Shown: positions 7,083-15,771 of the stretch, piece after piece
How the letters are laid out: the number at the start of each line of letters is the position of its first letter
Numbering within the stretch: position 1 is the stretch's first letter
DNA from: Stenotrophobium sp050739895
Lineage (GTDB): Bacteria; Pseudomonadota; Gammaproteobacteria; Nevskiales; Nevskiaceae
Length of the DNA: 64,000 nt
Assembly: GCA_050739895.1 (NCBI GenBank)
Contig: JBOICK010000040.1
Location: 1-64,000 of the forward strand
Reading direction: 5' to 3'
Position numbers and translations under genes: made by a program
Notes under the pieces: generated by a model
Database searches by the model: none
Seen by the model: only the letters and a program-made list of their open reading frames with translations
Told to the model about the DNA's origin: nothing

Positions 7083-9566
7083 ATGCAAGAGCAGTATCAG
7101 CCCACCGATATCGAGAGCGCTGCCCAGCAGTACTGGGAGAATCATCAATCCTTCCGCGCGGTGGAAGACGCCGGACGCGAGAAATTCTATTGCCTGTCCA
7201 TGTTCCCGTATCCCTCCGGGCGGCTGCACATGGGACATGTGCGCAACTACACCATCGGTGACGTGATTGCGCGCTACCAGCGCATGCTCGGCAAGAATGT
7301 GCTGCAACCGATGGGTTTTGATGCTTTCGGCCTGCCGGCGGAGAACGCGGCGATCAAGTCCGGCGTGCCGCCCGCGCAGTGGACCTACGCCAACATGGAT
7401 TACATGCGCGACCAGTTGCGCCAGCTCGGGTTGGCCTACGATTGGAGCCGCGAGCTCGCCACCTGCCGGCCTGACTATTACCGCTGGGAGCAGTGGCTGT
7501 TCATCCAGTTGCTGAAGAAGGGTCTGGTCTACCGCAAGAACTCGGTGGTGAACTGGGATCCGGTGGACCAGACCGTGCTGGCCAACGAGCAGGTGATCGA
7601 CGGTCGTGGCTGGCGCTCCGGCGCGTTGGTGGAGCAGCGCGAGATACCGCAGTGGTTCCTCAAGATCACCGCCTACGCCGACGAACTGCTGGCGGAGTTG
7701 AAAAACCTCAGCGGCTGGCCGGATGCCGTGCGCACGATGCAGGAAAACTGGATAGGTCGCAGCGAGGGCGTCGAGATCGATTTCGCGCTGGCCGATGGCA
7801 GTGGCCATCTCGCGCCCGCCGATTTCGGCGGAAAGCTAACTGTGTACACCACGCGGCCGGATACGCTCTACGGTGTGACTTTCATCAGCGTCGCCGCGCA
7901 GCACCCGCTGGCGCTGGCTGCCGCAGCGCACGATCCAAAAGTTGCAGCCTGCGTCGAGGAAGCGAAAAAAACCGGCGTGGCCGAAGCCACGCTCGAAACG
8001 ATGGAAAAGAAAGGCGTGTCGCTGGGCGTCGAGGCGATCCATCCGCTCACCGGCGAAAAAGTGCCGGTGTGGGCCGCCAACTTCGTGCTGATGGGCTATG
8101 GCTCAGGTGCGGTGATGGCGGTGCCGGCGCACGACCAGCGCGACTGGGAGTTTGCGAAAGCTTATGGCTTGCAGATCAAACCCGTAATCGCTGCCGTCGA
8201 TCATCCGCAGTCTGTACCGGATGTGTCGCAGGCGGCCTATGCGGAACACGGCATCTGCATCAATTCCGGCGAATTCAGCGGCCTGGATTTCCAGCAGGCT
8301 TTCGACGGCATCGCTGCCACGCTGGTGAGCATGGGCCAGGGCCGCAAGCGTGTGAACTATCGCTTGCGCGACTGGGGCGTCTCGCGCCAGCGTTACTGGG
8401 GTTGCCCGATCCCGATCATCTACTGCAAGGCTTGTGGCGCGGTGCCGGTGCCGGAAGACCAACTGCCGGTGGTGCTGCCGGAAGGCTTGATGCCGGATGG
8501 TGCGGCGAGTCCGTTGACGAAGACGCCGTCGTTCTACGAATGTGCTTGTCCCAAGTGCGCTGCGCCGGCGCGGCGCGAGACCGATACCTTCGATACGTTC
8601 TTCGAGTCGTCGTGGTATTTCGCCCGCTATGCCTGCCCGGACAGCGACAAGGCCATGCTGGACGAACGCGCCGCTTACTGGTTGCCGGTGGACCAGTATG
8701 TCGGCGGCATCGAGCACGCGATTTTGCATCTGTTATACGCACGCTTTTTCCAGAAGTTGATGCGCGACAGCGGGTTGACTGCGGTGTCGGAGCCGTTCAC
8801 GCGGCTGCTGACGCAGGGCATGGTGCTCAAGGACGGTAGCAAGATGTCCAAGTCCAAGGGCAATACCGTGGATCCAGAGGTGATTCTGAAGTCGCACGGT
8901 GCGGATGCGGTGCGCTTGTTCATGATGTTCACCGCGCCGCCTGAGCAAAGCCTGGAGTGGAACGACGCCGGCATCGACGGCGCCATGCGTTTCCTCAAGC
9001 GCCTGTGGAAAAAGGTGCATGACCATGTCGGTGCCGGTGCGGTGCCGGCACTGGATCGTGCCGGGTTGACCGCCGGGCAAAAAGATCTGCGGCGCAAGCT
9101 GCACCAGACGCTGCAGAAGCTCGGCGACGATATCGGCCGCCGTTACAGCTACAACACGGCGGTGGCGGCGGCGATGGAGCTGGTCAACGCGCTGTACAAG
9201 TTTGAGGACAGCAGCGCCAACGGCCGTGCGGTGACGCAGGAAGTGCTGGATGGCCTGGTGGCGGCGTTGTCGCCGATCGTGCCGCATATCTGCCATGAGT
9301 TGTGGCAGGCGCTGGGGCACGCAGAGGCGGTGATCGACGCACGCTGGCCGCAGGTGGAGGCCGCAGCGCTGCTGGCGGATGAGATCACGCTGGCGGTGCA
9401 GGTGAACGGCAAGCTGCGTGGGCAGGTGCAGGTGCCGGTGGGCGCGACGCCGGAGCAGATTATCGAAACAGCACTGGCGGATGCCGGTGTGCAACGGTTT
9501 GTCACCGGACAGGTGATCAGGAAAAAAATTGTAGTACCGGGAAAACTCGTGAGCCTGGTCATTTAG
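7083..9566 (+). CDS. leuS: Leucyl-tRNA synthetase
   Basis: Class I aminoacyl-tRNA synthetase charging tRNA-Leu. It has the HIGH-type motif HMGH at residues 49-52, the KMSKS motif near residue 587, an inserted CP1 editing domain in between (including the TTRPDTLYGVT editing segment) and the C-terminal anticodon-binding and VNGKLRGQ elements. At 827 residues it is slightly shorter than the E. coli enzyme (860). It is followed, with a one-base gap, by lptE, a conserved gammaproteobacterial pairing. Confidence 0.97.
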   Translation: MQEQYQPTDIESAAQQYWENHQSFRAVEDAGREKFYCLSMFPYPSGRLHMGHVRNYTIGDVIARYQRMLGKNVLQPMGFDAFGLPAENAAIKSGVPPAQWTYANMDYMRDQLRQLGLAYDWSRELATCRPDYYRWEQWLFIQLLKKGLVYRKNSVVNWDPVDQTVLANEQVIDGRGWRSGALVEQREIPQWFLKITAYADELLAELKNLSGWPDAVRTMQENWIGRSEGVEIDFALADGSGHLAPADFGGKLTVYTTRPDTLYGVTFISVAAQHPLALAAAAHDPKVAACVEEAKKTGVAEATLETMEKKGVSLGVEAIHPLTGEKVPVWAANFVLMGYGSGAVMAVPAHDQRDWEFAKAYGLQIKPVIAAVDHPQSVPDVSQAAYAEHGICINSGEFSGLDFQQAFDGIAATLVSMGQGRKRVNYRLRDWGVSRQRYWGCPIPIIYCKACGAVPVPEDQLPVVLPEGLMPDGAASPLTKTPSFYECACPKCAAPARRETDTFDTFFESSWYFARYACPDSDKAMLDERAAYWLPVDQYVGGIEHAILHLLYARFFQKLMRDSGLTAVSEPFTRLLTQGMVLKDGSKMSKSKGNTVDPEVILKSHGADAVRLFMMFTAPPEQSLEWNDAGIDGAMRFLKRLWKKVHDHVGAGAVPALDRAGLTAGQKDLRRKLHQTLQKLGDDIGRRYSYNTAVAAAMELVNALYKFEDSSANGRAVTQEVLDGLVAALSPIVPHICHELWQALGHAEAVIDARWPQVEAAALLADEITLAVQVNGKLRGQVQVPVGATPEQIIETALADAGVQRFVTGQVIRKKIVVPGKLVSLVI

Positions 9567-9567
9567 C

Positions 9568-10185
9568 GTGCGTAAATTCCTGATCTCTGGTGTTTCACTG
9601 CTGCTCAGCGCCTGCGCAGGCTTTCACCTGGCCGGCAGCCGACCGCTGCCGCCAGAACTGCAAACGGTTTACATCGACGTGATTGCGCCCTACCAGGTAT
9701 CGGAACCGCCAGTCGAGGTTGCGCTGCGCACCCTGATACAGCGTCGTGGCGGCACGGTGCTGGATCACGCCGATGGCGCCAGCGCGGTGATCCGGCTGTC
9801 CAATATCAGCGAGACCGAGCAGACGCTGGCGATCGGCACGGATGGCAAGGCGTTGGAGTACCAACTGCTGACGACGATGAATTACACCGTTTTCAACGGC
9901 AACCGTATTCTGGTGGCGCCGGATACCATCGCTGCGTCGCGCATCTACAGTTTCAATCCGCTGCAGGTGCTGGCCAACGATGCCGAGGAAGCACATCTGC
10001 GCGAATACATCCAGCAGGACATGGCGGACCTGCTGCTACTCCGGTTTGATGCGGTACTGAGTCATCCCGCAGTGAATGCAGCACCTGCTGCCGTGCCGGC
10101 CGCAGCCGCTGCGCCGGCAGAGGCGCCGGTCAAGGCGGGAGTTGCCGCGCCAGCAGGCTCACCGGATGCAGCACCGGCACACTGA
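9568..10185 (+). CDS. lptE: LPS-assembly lipoprotein LptE
   Basis: Outer membrane lipoprotein that plugs LptD and helps insert lipopolysaccharide. A GTG start one base after the leuS stop gives a signal peptide with lipobox LSAC (Cys16) followed by the typical AGFHLAG...LPPELQTVYID opening. The last 40 residues are an Ala/Pro-rich tail unusual for LptE. holA, which often follows, is absent; instead the 3' end overlaps the convergent glcF gene by 56 bp. Confidence 0.85.
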   Translation: MRKFLISGVSLLLSACAGFHLAGSRPLPPELQTVYIDVIAPYQVSEPPVEVALRTLIQRRGGTVLDHADGASAVIRLSNISETEQTLAIGTDGKALEYQLLTTMNYTVFNGNRILVAPDTIAASRIYSFNPLQVLANDAEEAHLREYIQQDMADLLLLRFDAVLSHPAVNAAPAAVPAAAAAPAEAPVKAGVAAPAGSPDAAPAH

Positions 10186-11359
10186 GTCCGGCGCGACGCA
10201 GGCCAGCGGCCAGGTGCATCGAACAGCCGATGTTGGCGCTGACGATGAAATCCGGCGCCTGCGCGCGGGCCGCGTCGAGTTTTCCTTGCAGTAGCGCATC
10301 GGCCATTGCCGGCTGCGCGATGAAATAGCTGCCGGCGGCGCCGCAGCAACGGCCGCCTCGATCGAGTTCGGCGATCTCGATGCCAGGGATTTTTTGCAGC
10401 AACGCGGTCATGTGACCTGCGCTTTTCATCACATTGCGCAGGGTGCAGGGGACATGCACCAGCACGCGCGCCTGCAGTGGCCGGAGTTGCAGGTTTTCGG
10501 GCCAGTGCGCAAGCAGGCAGGCGCTGAGATCGTCGACACGCGCAGCGAATGGCAGTGCCCGCGGGCCGACGATATCCGGGTAATCGAGCAGGGTGGCGCC
10601 GCAGCCGCTGGCGCTGCTGAGGATGCGCGTAGCACTGTCTCCGAACGCGGTCAGGTTGATCCGTGCCAGCTTCATCGCATCATCGTGCAGGCCGGCGTGC
10701 TGGTAGATGGCGCCGCAGCAGCCCTGGGTTTCCGGCACTTCGACACTGATGCCCAGGCGGTTCAGCACGCAGATCGCGTCTTCCAGCGTGCGGCGATCGG
10801 CGAGTTCGCCGGTGCAGCCGGTGAACAGCATCACGCGGCGGGCACTGCCTGCGCTGGCTGAAGACCGTAGCGGCCGCGGCAGCGATACCGCCGGCAGCAG
10901 CGATTCCAGCCGTGCCAGCGAGCCGTGGCCGAGCAGATGCGTGCGTCGCAACAGCCATTGCAGGCCGAGGCGCTGGTACAGCCACAACAGCAGGCCGGCG
11001 GCACGGCGCGCCTGTCGATGGCTGAGCCAGAAGCCGATGCGGCGCGTGGTGCGCGCCTGCGCGGGGCGCCGTGGCGCCATCAGCGCGCGGCCGGCATCGA
11101 TCAGCCGGCCATAAGGCACCTGCGCCGGGCACACCGCTTCGCAGGCGCGGCACGACAGGCAACCGTCGAGATGCGCTTCCATGGTCGCGTTCTGCGCAAT
11201 CAGCCCGGTAGCCAGGCCCTGCATCAGCATGATGCGGCCACGCGGGGAGTCGCCCTCGTGTTGCGTGAGCCGGTAGGTCGGGCAATGCGGCAGGCACATG
11301 CCGCACTTCACGCACTGATCGGCGTCTTCCAGCGGAAACGGTGCGGCCGGTGCTTGCAT
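10130..11359 (-). CDS. glcF: Glycolate oxidase iron-sulfur subunit GlcF-like
   Basis: A 409-residue electron-transfer subunit with two 4Fe-4S ferredoxin motifs (Cys16-19-22-26 and Cys67-70-73-77) and two CCG domains (GCCGAIYQHAG and CCGAAGSYF). In E. coli GlcF works with the flavoproteins GlcD and GlcE to oxidise glycolate; neither partner is in this window, so a related 2-hydroxyacid oxidase is possible. The ATG at 11359 is chosen because it places the ferredoxin motif normally near the N terminus; an upstream in-frame start would add 28 unmatched residues. Its 3' end overlaps lptE tail to tail. Confidence 0.85.
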   Translation of the reverse strand: MQAPAAPFPLEDADQCVKCGMCLPHCPTYRLTQHEGDSPRGRIMLMQGLATGLIAQNATMEAHLDGCLSCRACEAVCPAQVPYGRLIDAGRALMAPRRPAQARTTRRIGFWLSHRQARRAAGLLLWLYQRLGLQWLLRRTHLLGHGSLARLESLLPAVSLPRPLRSSASAGSARRVMLFTGCTGELADRRTLEDAICVLNRLGISVEVPETQGCCGAIYQHAGLHDDAMKLARINLTAFGDSATRILSSASGCGATLLDYPDIVGPRALPFAARVDDLSACLLAHWPENLQLRPLQARVLVHVPCTLRNVMKSAGHMTALLQKIPGIEIAELDRGGRCCGAAGSYFIAQPAMADALLQGKLDAARAQAPDFIVSANIGCSMHLAAGLRRAGLSVPVLHPVSLLARQLPP

Positions 11360-11458
11360 TCCGCCATATTGAACTGCGCGGATGTTTGGCGAAAGGGGAA
11401 AGTTCGCCGGTGATTTACTAGAATGCCCGCTCACCAACACCAACGGAGATACAGAGCA

Positions 11459-12172
11459 ATGCGATTCGCTATGGCAGTGATGGCGGCGGGACTGGCGGTG
11501 CCGATGCTGGCGCAGGCAGCGAATGGTTTCGGCGGCGAGGCGACCCTGGGTTACCTGTCGACCAACGGTAATTCCAAAACCAGTTCACTGAACGCGAAGC
11601 TGTCCCTGAACTATACCGAGGTGCAGTGGAAGAACGCCTTTGTCGCTACCGCGCTGGGGGCGTCGAGCCAGAACACATCCACCGCCGAGCGCTATACCGC
11701 CGACGACCAGTACAACTACAACCTGACGCCACAGGATTTCGCTTTTGCCAATGCGGACTACGTCAAGGACCTGTTCGATGCGGTCGGTCAGCGCACCACC
11801 GAAACTGTCGGCTACGGACGCCATTTCCTCACTGGCCCGGTCTACATTCTCGACGGCCAGGTCGGCGTCGGCGCACGGCAGATGCGCTACAACGTCAGCA
11901 ACCAGCGCACCAGCGACGGCATCCTGCAGCTGGGCGGCCTGTTTGCGTGGAAGATTTCCGATACCAGCACTTTCAGCGAAACACCGAAGCTCGAATACGG
12001 TGCGTCAAACACGTATTTTGAATCGGTGACCGAACTGAAGATGAACATCGTCGGCAACCTGTTCGCCGGCCTGTCCTATACGTTGCGGCACAACTCGATC
12101 GTGCCGTCCGGCACCGGCAAGACCGATACCGTCACCGCCGCGAACATCTCCTACGCCTTCGGCGCCAAGTAG
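11459..12172 (+). CDS. DUF481 (YdiY-type) outer membrane protein
   Basis: A 237-residue predicted outer membrane beta-barrel. A signal peptide (MRFAMAVMAAGLAVPMLAQA) is followed by ATLGYLSTNGNSKTSSLNAK, characteristic of the DUF481/salt-induced outer membrane protein family, and alternating strands end in the aromatic-rich ISYAFGAK. The ATG at 11459 is preferred because an AACGGAGA ribosome-binding site lies just upstream; an earlier start at 11423 has no such site. Function in the family is poorly defined. It is divergent from glcF. Confidence 0.85.
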   Translation: MRFAMAVMAAGLAVPMLAQAANGFGGEATLGYLSTNGNSKTSSLNAKLSLNYTEVQWKNAFVATALGASSQNTSTAERYTADDQYNYNLTPQDFAFANADYVKDLFDAVGQRTTETVGYGRHFLTGPVYILDGQVGVGARQMRYNVSNQRTSDGILQLGGLFAWKISDTSTFSETPKLEYGASNTYFESVTELKMNIVGNLFAGLSYTLRHNSIVPSGTGKTDTVTAANISYAFGAK

Positions 12173-12173
12173 C

Positions 12174-12488
12174 ATGAGCTATTACCGGCACCATGTTTTC
12201 TTCTGCTGCAACCAGCGCGCGGCCGGCGATGCCCGCGGCTGCTGCAATGACAAGGGCGCGACGCGCGTGCGCGATTACGCCAAGAAGAAAATCAAGGCGC
12301 TGGGGCTGTCCGGGCCCGGCCAGGTGCGGATCAACCTGGCCGGTTGCCTGGACCGTTGCGAGCAGGGCCCGGTGCTGGTCGTGTACCCGCAGGAAGTCTG
12401 GTACACGTATGTGGACGAGGAAGACATCGACGAGATCATCGATGAACATCTCCAGCATGGCCGTATCGTCGAGCGCTTGAAGATATGA
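12174..12488 (+). CDS. Thioredoxin-like [2Fe-2S] ferredoxin domain protein
   Basis: A 104-residue small protein. Cysteines at 11, 12, 23 and 24 and the NLAGCLDRCEQGPVLVVYP segment (Cys58, Cys62) match the thioredoxin-fold 2Fe-2S ferredoxin family. It begins one base after the DUF481 stop and so is probably cotranscribed. Partner and reaction are unknown. A strong intrinsic terminator follows about 70 bp downstream. Confidence 0.82.
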   Translation: MSYYRHHVFFCCNQRAAGDARGCCNDKGATRVRDYAKKKIKALGLSGPGQVRINLAGCLDRCEQGPVLVVYPQEVWYTYVDEEDIDEIIDEHLQHGRIVERLKI

Positions 12489-12560
12489 CTTCTCCGTGCT
12501 CTCTCAAGCCATCCATGGCGCTGTGTCCGGCCCGGCCATCCGTGGCCGGGCGCTCGGCGG

Positions 12561-12590
12561 GGCGAATGTCCACTGGACATTCGCCTTTTT
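12561..12590 (+). terminator. Intrinsic terminator upstream of def
   Basis: A perfect 12-bp inverted repeat with one-base loop (GGCGAATGTCCA / TGGACATTCGCC, 12561-12585) is followed at once by TTTTT. It lies between the ferredoxin gene stop and the deformylase start, ending the DUF481-ferredoxin transcript. Confidence 0.85.
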
Positions 12591-12600
12591 CCACCTCGCC

Positions 12601-13134
12601 ATGATCCGCGAAGTGTTGAAGATGGGTGATCCGCGGCTGCTGCGCGTGGCCGAGCCGGTTGCGCAAACCGGCACGCCGGAGCTGCACGCGCTGGTCGCCG
12701 ACCTGTTCGACACCATGCGCGCGCTTGATGGCGCGGGCCTTGCCGCGCCGCAGATCGGCGTCAACCTGCGCGTGGTGATTTTCGGCTTCGCCAGCAACCC
12801 GCGTTATCCCGACGCTGCGGCAGTGCCGGAAACAGTGCTGGTCAATCCCGTCATCAGCTTCATCGGCGATGAGATCGAGGACGGCTGGGAAGGCTGCCTG
12901 TCAGTGCCGGGCCTGCGCGGCGTGGTGCCGCGCCACCGGCGCCTGCACTACAGCGGCACCGATCAGCATGGCCAGCTTATCGCGCGCACCGTCGATGATT
13001 TCCATGCGCGCGTGGTGCAGCACGAATGCGACCATCTCGACGGCGTGCTCTATCCGATGCGCGTGCGCGATTTTTCGCGCTTCGGGTTTGCCGATGTGTT
13101 GTTTCCAGAGCAGGCCGGCCAGTCCGACGACTGA
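12601..13134 (+). CDS. def: Peptide deformylase
   Basis: Removes the formyl group from the N-terminal methionine of new proteins. All three motifs are present: GAGLAAPQIG (residues 44-53), EGCLS (about 97-101, with the metal-binding Cys) and HECDH (141-145, the metal-binding His pair and catalytic Glu). The ATG at 12601 is preferred because the reading frame upstream runs through the terminator hairpin; translation from 12601 gives 177 residues, a normal length. This gene is not next to fmt, as the main def usually is, so it may be a second deformylase. Confidence 0.93.
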   Translation: MIREVLKMGDPRLLRVAEPVAQTGTPELHALVADLFDTMRALDGAGLAAPQIGVNLRVVIFGFASNPRYPDAAAVPETVLVNPVISFIGDEIEDGWEGCLSVPGLRGVVPRHRRLHYSGTDQHGQLIARTVDDFHARVVQHECDHLDGVLYPMRVRDFSRFGFADVLFPEQAGQSDD

Positions 13135-13163
13135 AACAACTGGATTCGAGAATTTTGGTGTGA

Positions 13164-13269
13164 CCCGCTGTCGCCATTGGCAGCATACATTTTGTTATTA
13201 ATTATAATATTAATTTACAATAAATTTATAAAATAAAACAAAATATCCGGCGCCAACCAGCAGAGCGGG
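13164..13269. repeat. 106-bp AT-core hairpin element, copy A
   Basis: Runs from CCCGCT to AGCGGG between the convergent def and aldolase genes, 30 bp after the def stop. TTGGC (13177-13181) pairs with GCCAA (13252-13256) and ATTTTGTT (13189-13196) with AACAAAAT (13237-13244); both pairs and the ends share exactly the same midpoint, 13216.5. The core from about 13186 to 13246 is almost pure A+T. The rest of the gap, 13270-13410, shows nothing I can name. Confidence 0.85.
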
Positions 13270-13410
13270 CGCTGTTGCCGCGTCGGTCAGCAGCTCGGAA
13301 TCGACAGGGATCGCTTGAACTTTGCCGATTTTCAGCGTGCGCACTGCGTCATCCGGGTTTGCAGGCCTGGGTGCGCCACAGACAAGCACGACGGCCGGGC
13401 AATCATCAAC

Positions 13411-14175
13411 TCAATCCTTGTAGGACGGGTCGATCCGCTCCAGCTTGCGCAGCAGCCCCGGCCACGCCAGTGCGCCGCCGAGGCCGCGCGTGACCTGCTT
13501 CGCCGCTTTCTGGATGCCGTCGAGAATCGGCTGCGCGATGTGCACCAGTTCGCCGCCGCCGGCCTGTGCGCGCACCTGGATCATGCAGGACGCCTCGAAC
13601 AGGTACATGAACAGGAACGCGTCCGCCGGACTCGCGCCGACCGTGAGCAGGCCGTGGTTGCGCAGCATCAGGAAATTCTTCTCGCCGAGGTCGCGCACCA
13701 GCCGCGGCTTTTCGTCCGGGTTCAGCGCCACGCCTTCATAGTCGTGATGGGCCAGCGAGGCCAGCACGAACAGCGACTGCTGCGAGATCGGCAGCAGGCC
13801 GTTCTTCTGCGCCGATACCGCGACACCGTTGAGCGAATGCACATGCATCACGCACTGCGCGTCTTCGCGTGCGGCGTGAATGCAACTGTGGATGGTGAAG
13901 CCGGCAGGGTTGATGTCGTAGGGCGAGTCCATCAGTTTCTTGCCGTCGAGATCGATCTTGACCAGCGATGACGCGGTGATCTCCTCGAACATGAAGCCAT
14001 AGGGGTTGATCAGGAAATGATGCTCCGGACCCGGCACACGCGCGGAGATATGCGTGAACACCAGGTCGTCCCAGCCGTAGAGCGCGACCAGCCGGTAGGC
14101 CGCGGCGAGATTGACGCGCGCCTGCCACTCGGCGTTGGAGACGGTGCCGCGCAGGGAATGGGTCTTGGCGTTCAT
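13411..14175 (-). CDS. Class II aldolase/adducin family protein
   Basis: A 254-residue Zn-dependent aldolase-fold protein related to fuculose-phosphate aldolase and to the adducin head. The family core is visible: WQARVNLAAAYRLVALYGWDD, the HISARVPG strand, a metal-binding HVHSLNG segment and the LLTVGASPADAFLFMYLFE helix region. Many members of this subfamily act on small hydroxy-carbonyl substrates, but the substrate here cannot be told. It forms, with the divergent DUF2461 gene, a two-gene unit bracketed by two copies of the 106-bp hairpin element. Confidence 0.85.
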   Translation of the reverse strand: MNAKTHSLRGTVSNAEWQARVNLAAAYRLVALYGWDDLVFTHISARVPGPEHHFLINPYGFMFEEITASSLVKIDLDGKKLMDSPYDINPAGFTIHSCIHAAREDAQCVMHVHSLNGVAVSAQKNGLLPISQQSLFVLASLAHHDYEGVALNPDEKPRLVRDLGEKNFLMLRNHGLLTVGASPADAFLFMYLFEASCMIQVRAQAGGGELVHIAQPILDGIQKAAKQVTRGLGGALAWPGLLRKLERIDPSYKD

Positions 14176-14263
14176 GATGCTTGCTCCGGTATGCAGGACT
14201 CTAAGCTGCCAGAAATCGTCGCGCGATGCTAAATTTCACGCTCTTCAGGCAAAGGGGAAGATC

Positions 14264-15004
14264 ATGGCTGCAAAGCCCCAGGCTGCATTCACACCCGCAC
14301 TGTTCAAGTTCCTGCGCGACCTCACGCGCAACAACAACCGCGAATGGTTCACCACGCACAAGGCGCGTTACGAAGCTGAGCTGAAGGAACCGGCGCTGCG
14401 CTTCATCGCCGCGCTCGATGCGCCGCTGAAGAAAACCGTCAGCCCGCGTTTCGTCGCCAGTCCGAAAGCGGTTGGCGGCTCGCTGTTCCGCATCTACCGC
14501 GACACGCGTTTTTCCGGCGACAAGACGCCGTACAAAACCCATGTCGGCATGACCTTTTTCCACGAGGCGACCAAGGCGGTGGCGCGCGGCAGCGACGGCA
14601 GCAACGCCACGCCCGGCCGGCTCGATGCGCCGCTGTTCTATCTGCACCTGCAGCCGGGTGAATGCTTCATCGGCGGCGGCGTCTGGCATGGCCAGCCGGA
14701 GACGGTCAAGCGCATCCGCAATTACATCGTCAACAACCCGGCGAGCTGGAAGAAAGCCACTCGCGGCGGCGCGTTCGGAAAATTGTTCTCGCTCGACGGC
14801 GACAGCCTGTCGCGGCCGCCCGCAGGTTTCGATGCGGCGCACGAGTTGATCGACGACATCAAGCGCAAGGATTTTGTCTGCACCGCGACCTTGAGCGAAG
14901 AGCAGGTCTGTTCACCGGATTTCCCGAAAACCGTGCTCAAGCAATTCGCCACTGCCGCGCCGATGATTGACTGGCTCTGCGGCGCGCTGGACCTCGATTT
15001 CTGA
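14264..15004 (+). CDS. DUF2461 domain-containing protein
   Basis: A 246-residue protein of the DUF2461/TIGR02453 family, recognised by LFKFLRDLTRNNNREWF near the start, the SLFRIYRDTRFSGDKTPYKTHVG motif and the LHLQPGECFIGGGVWHG segment. No biochemical function is established for the family. The ATG at 14264 follows an AAAGGGGAAG ribosome-binding site; longer upstream starts run into the divergent aldolase promoter region. The gene is divergent from the aldolase with an 88-bp gap. Confidence 0.85.
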   Translation: MAAKPQAAFTPALFKFLRDLTRNNNREWFTTHKARYEAELKEPALRFIAALDAPLKKTVSPRFVASPKAVGGSLFRIYRDTRFSGDKTPYKTHVGMTFFHEATKAVARGSDGSNATPGRLDAPLFYLHLQPGECFIGGGVWHGQPETVKRIRNYIVNNPASWKKATRGGAFGKLFSLDGDSLSRPPAGFDAAHELIDDIKRKDFVCTATLSEEQVCSPDFPKTVLKQFATAAPMIDWLCGALDLDF

Positions 15005-15008
15005 GCCA

Positions 15009-15114
15009 GCCGCTGTGCAGGGCCAGTAGGTATCGATCGTTATAAAATATAAACTATATAAATATTAATCAGTCAATATGTAACGAACATTCAATCACGC
15101 CCTGTGATAGCGGA
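15009..15114. repeat. 106-bp AT-core hairpin element, copy B
   Basis: Runs from GCCGCT to AGCGGA, starting 5 bp after the DUF2461 stop, between convergent genes. CAGGGC (15018-15023) faces GCCCTG (15099-15104) and CGTTA (15038-15042) faces TAACG (15081-15085). The midpoint of the second pair, 15061.5, is exactly that of the element. Confidence 0.8.
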
Positions 15115-15183
15115 CGACATGCGAGACGACTGACGAACAGTGTCTCGATGGATTTTCCTTGAATTCGTGCCGATGGCGCGAAT

Positions 15184-15771
15184 TCAGCTGCCAGCCCTGG
15201 TCACGCGAGCAAGGATGCCCAGCCTGGGACTGTCGAGGTGATGAATCTCGTCGCGCCGCATCAGGCGGTTTTCGCGCAGGCGATAGCTGGAGTAGCCGCC
15301 GTTGCCGTTGTCCTGGGTGTAGACCAGGTCGGCGTCCAGGTGCAGGTAATGGCCCGCGAGCAGGCTCAGCGTGCCGTCCACCGGTGACAGGCTGGCGCTA
15401 CCACCGACGAAACCTTCGCCCCAGCGGACATGCAGGGCGGGGCCATTGCTCTCCGGCGGGTCTTTCTGGATCCAGCACAGGCGCAATAGTGGCTGGAAAC
15501 CCTTGGCATAGCGCAGGTGGCTCCATTCCGAGTCCAGTCCGAAATCGCTGTCCGGCAAAACGGTGATTCCGGCTGCGGCCAGTGCCGCCGTATCCGACAG
15601 GGCAATCGCATGGCTCATGTCGACCGAACTAGAACTGCGGCCCAGTTCGCCGTCGGTGCCGCTCTTGTTGAGAAACACGATGACATCCACCCGGTAGGTT
15701 TCGGCCCAGGCCGCGGCGGGCAGCAGCAGGCTCAGGCTCAGGCAGATCAGGAGGCGCGTGAAGAATGTCAT
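15184..15771 (-). CDS. csiV: CsiV-family cell-division-associated periplasmic protein
   Basis: A 195-residue secreted protein with signal peptide (MTFFTRLLICLSLSLLLPAAAWA) and the mature start ETYRVDVIVF typical of the CsiV family, named for a peptidoglycan-binding factor that stimulates LpoA in Vibrio. Conserved pieces include a DSEWSHLRYAKGFQPLL-like stretch and a C-terminal YRLRENRLMRRDEIHHLD segment. It overlaps the mfd stop by four bases (ATGA), the arrangement usual in gammaproteobacteria. Confidence 0.85.
   Translation of the reverse strand: MTFFTRLLICLSLSLLLPAAAWAETYRVDVIVFLNKSGTDGELGRSSSSVDMSHAIALSDTAALAAAGITVLPDSDFGLDSEWSHLRYAKGFQPLLRLCWIQKDPPESNGPALHVRWGEGFVGGSASLSPVDGTLSLLAGHYLHLDADLVYTQDNGNGGYSSYRLRENRLMRRDEIHHLDSPRLGILARVTRAGS

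Noticed and set aside
13264..13410. Continuation of the aldolase frame beyond its stop as a further coding segment
   Set aside because: The frame stays open for about 60 codons and looks mildly coding, but it runs into the AT core, has no start signal and matches no family I recognise.
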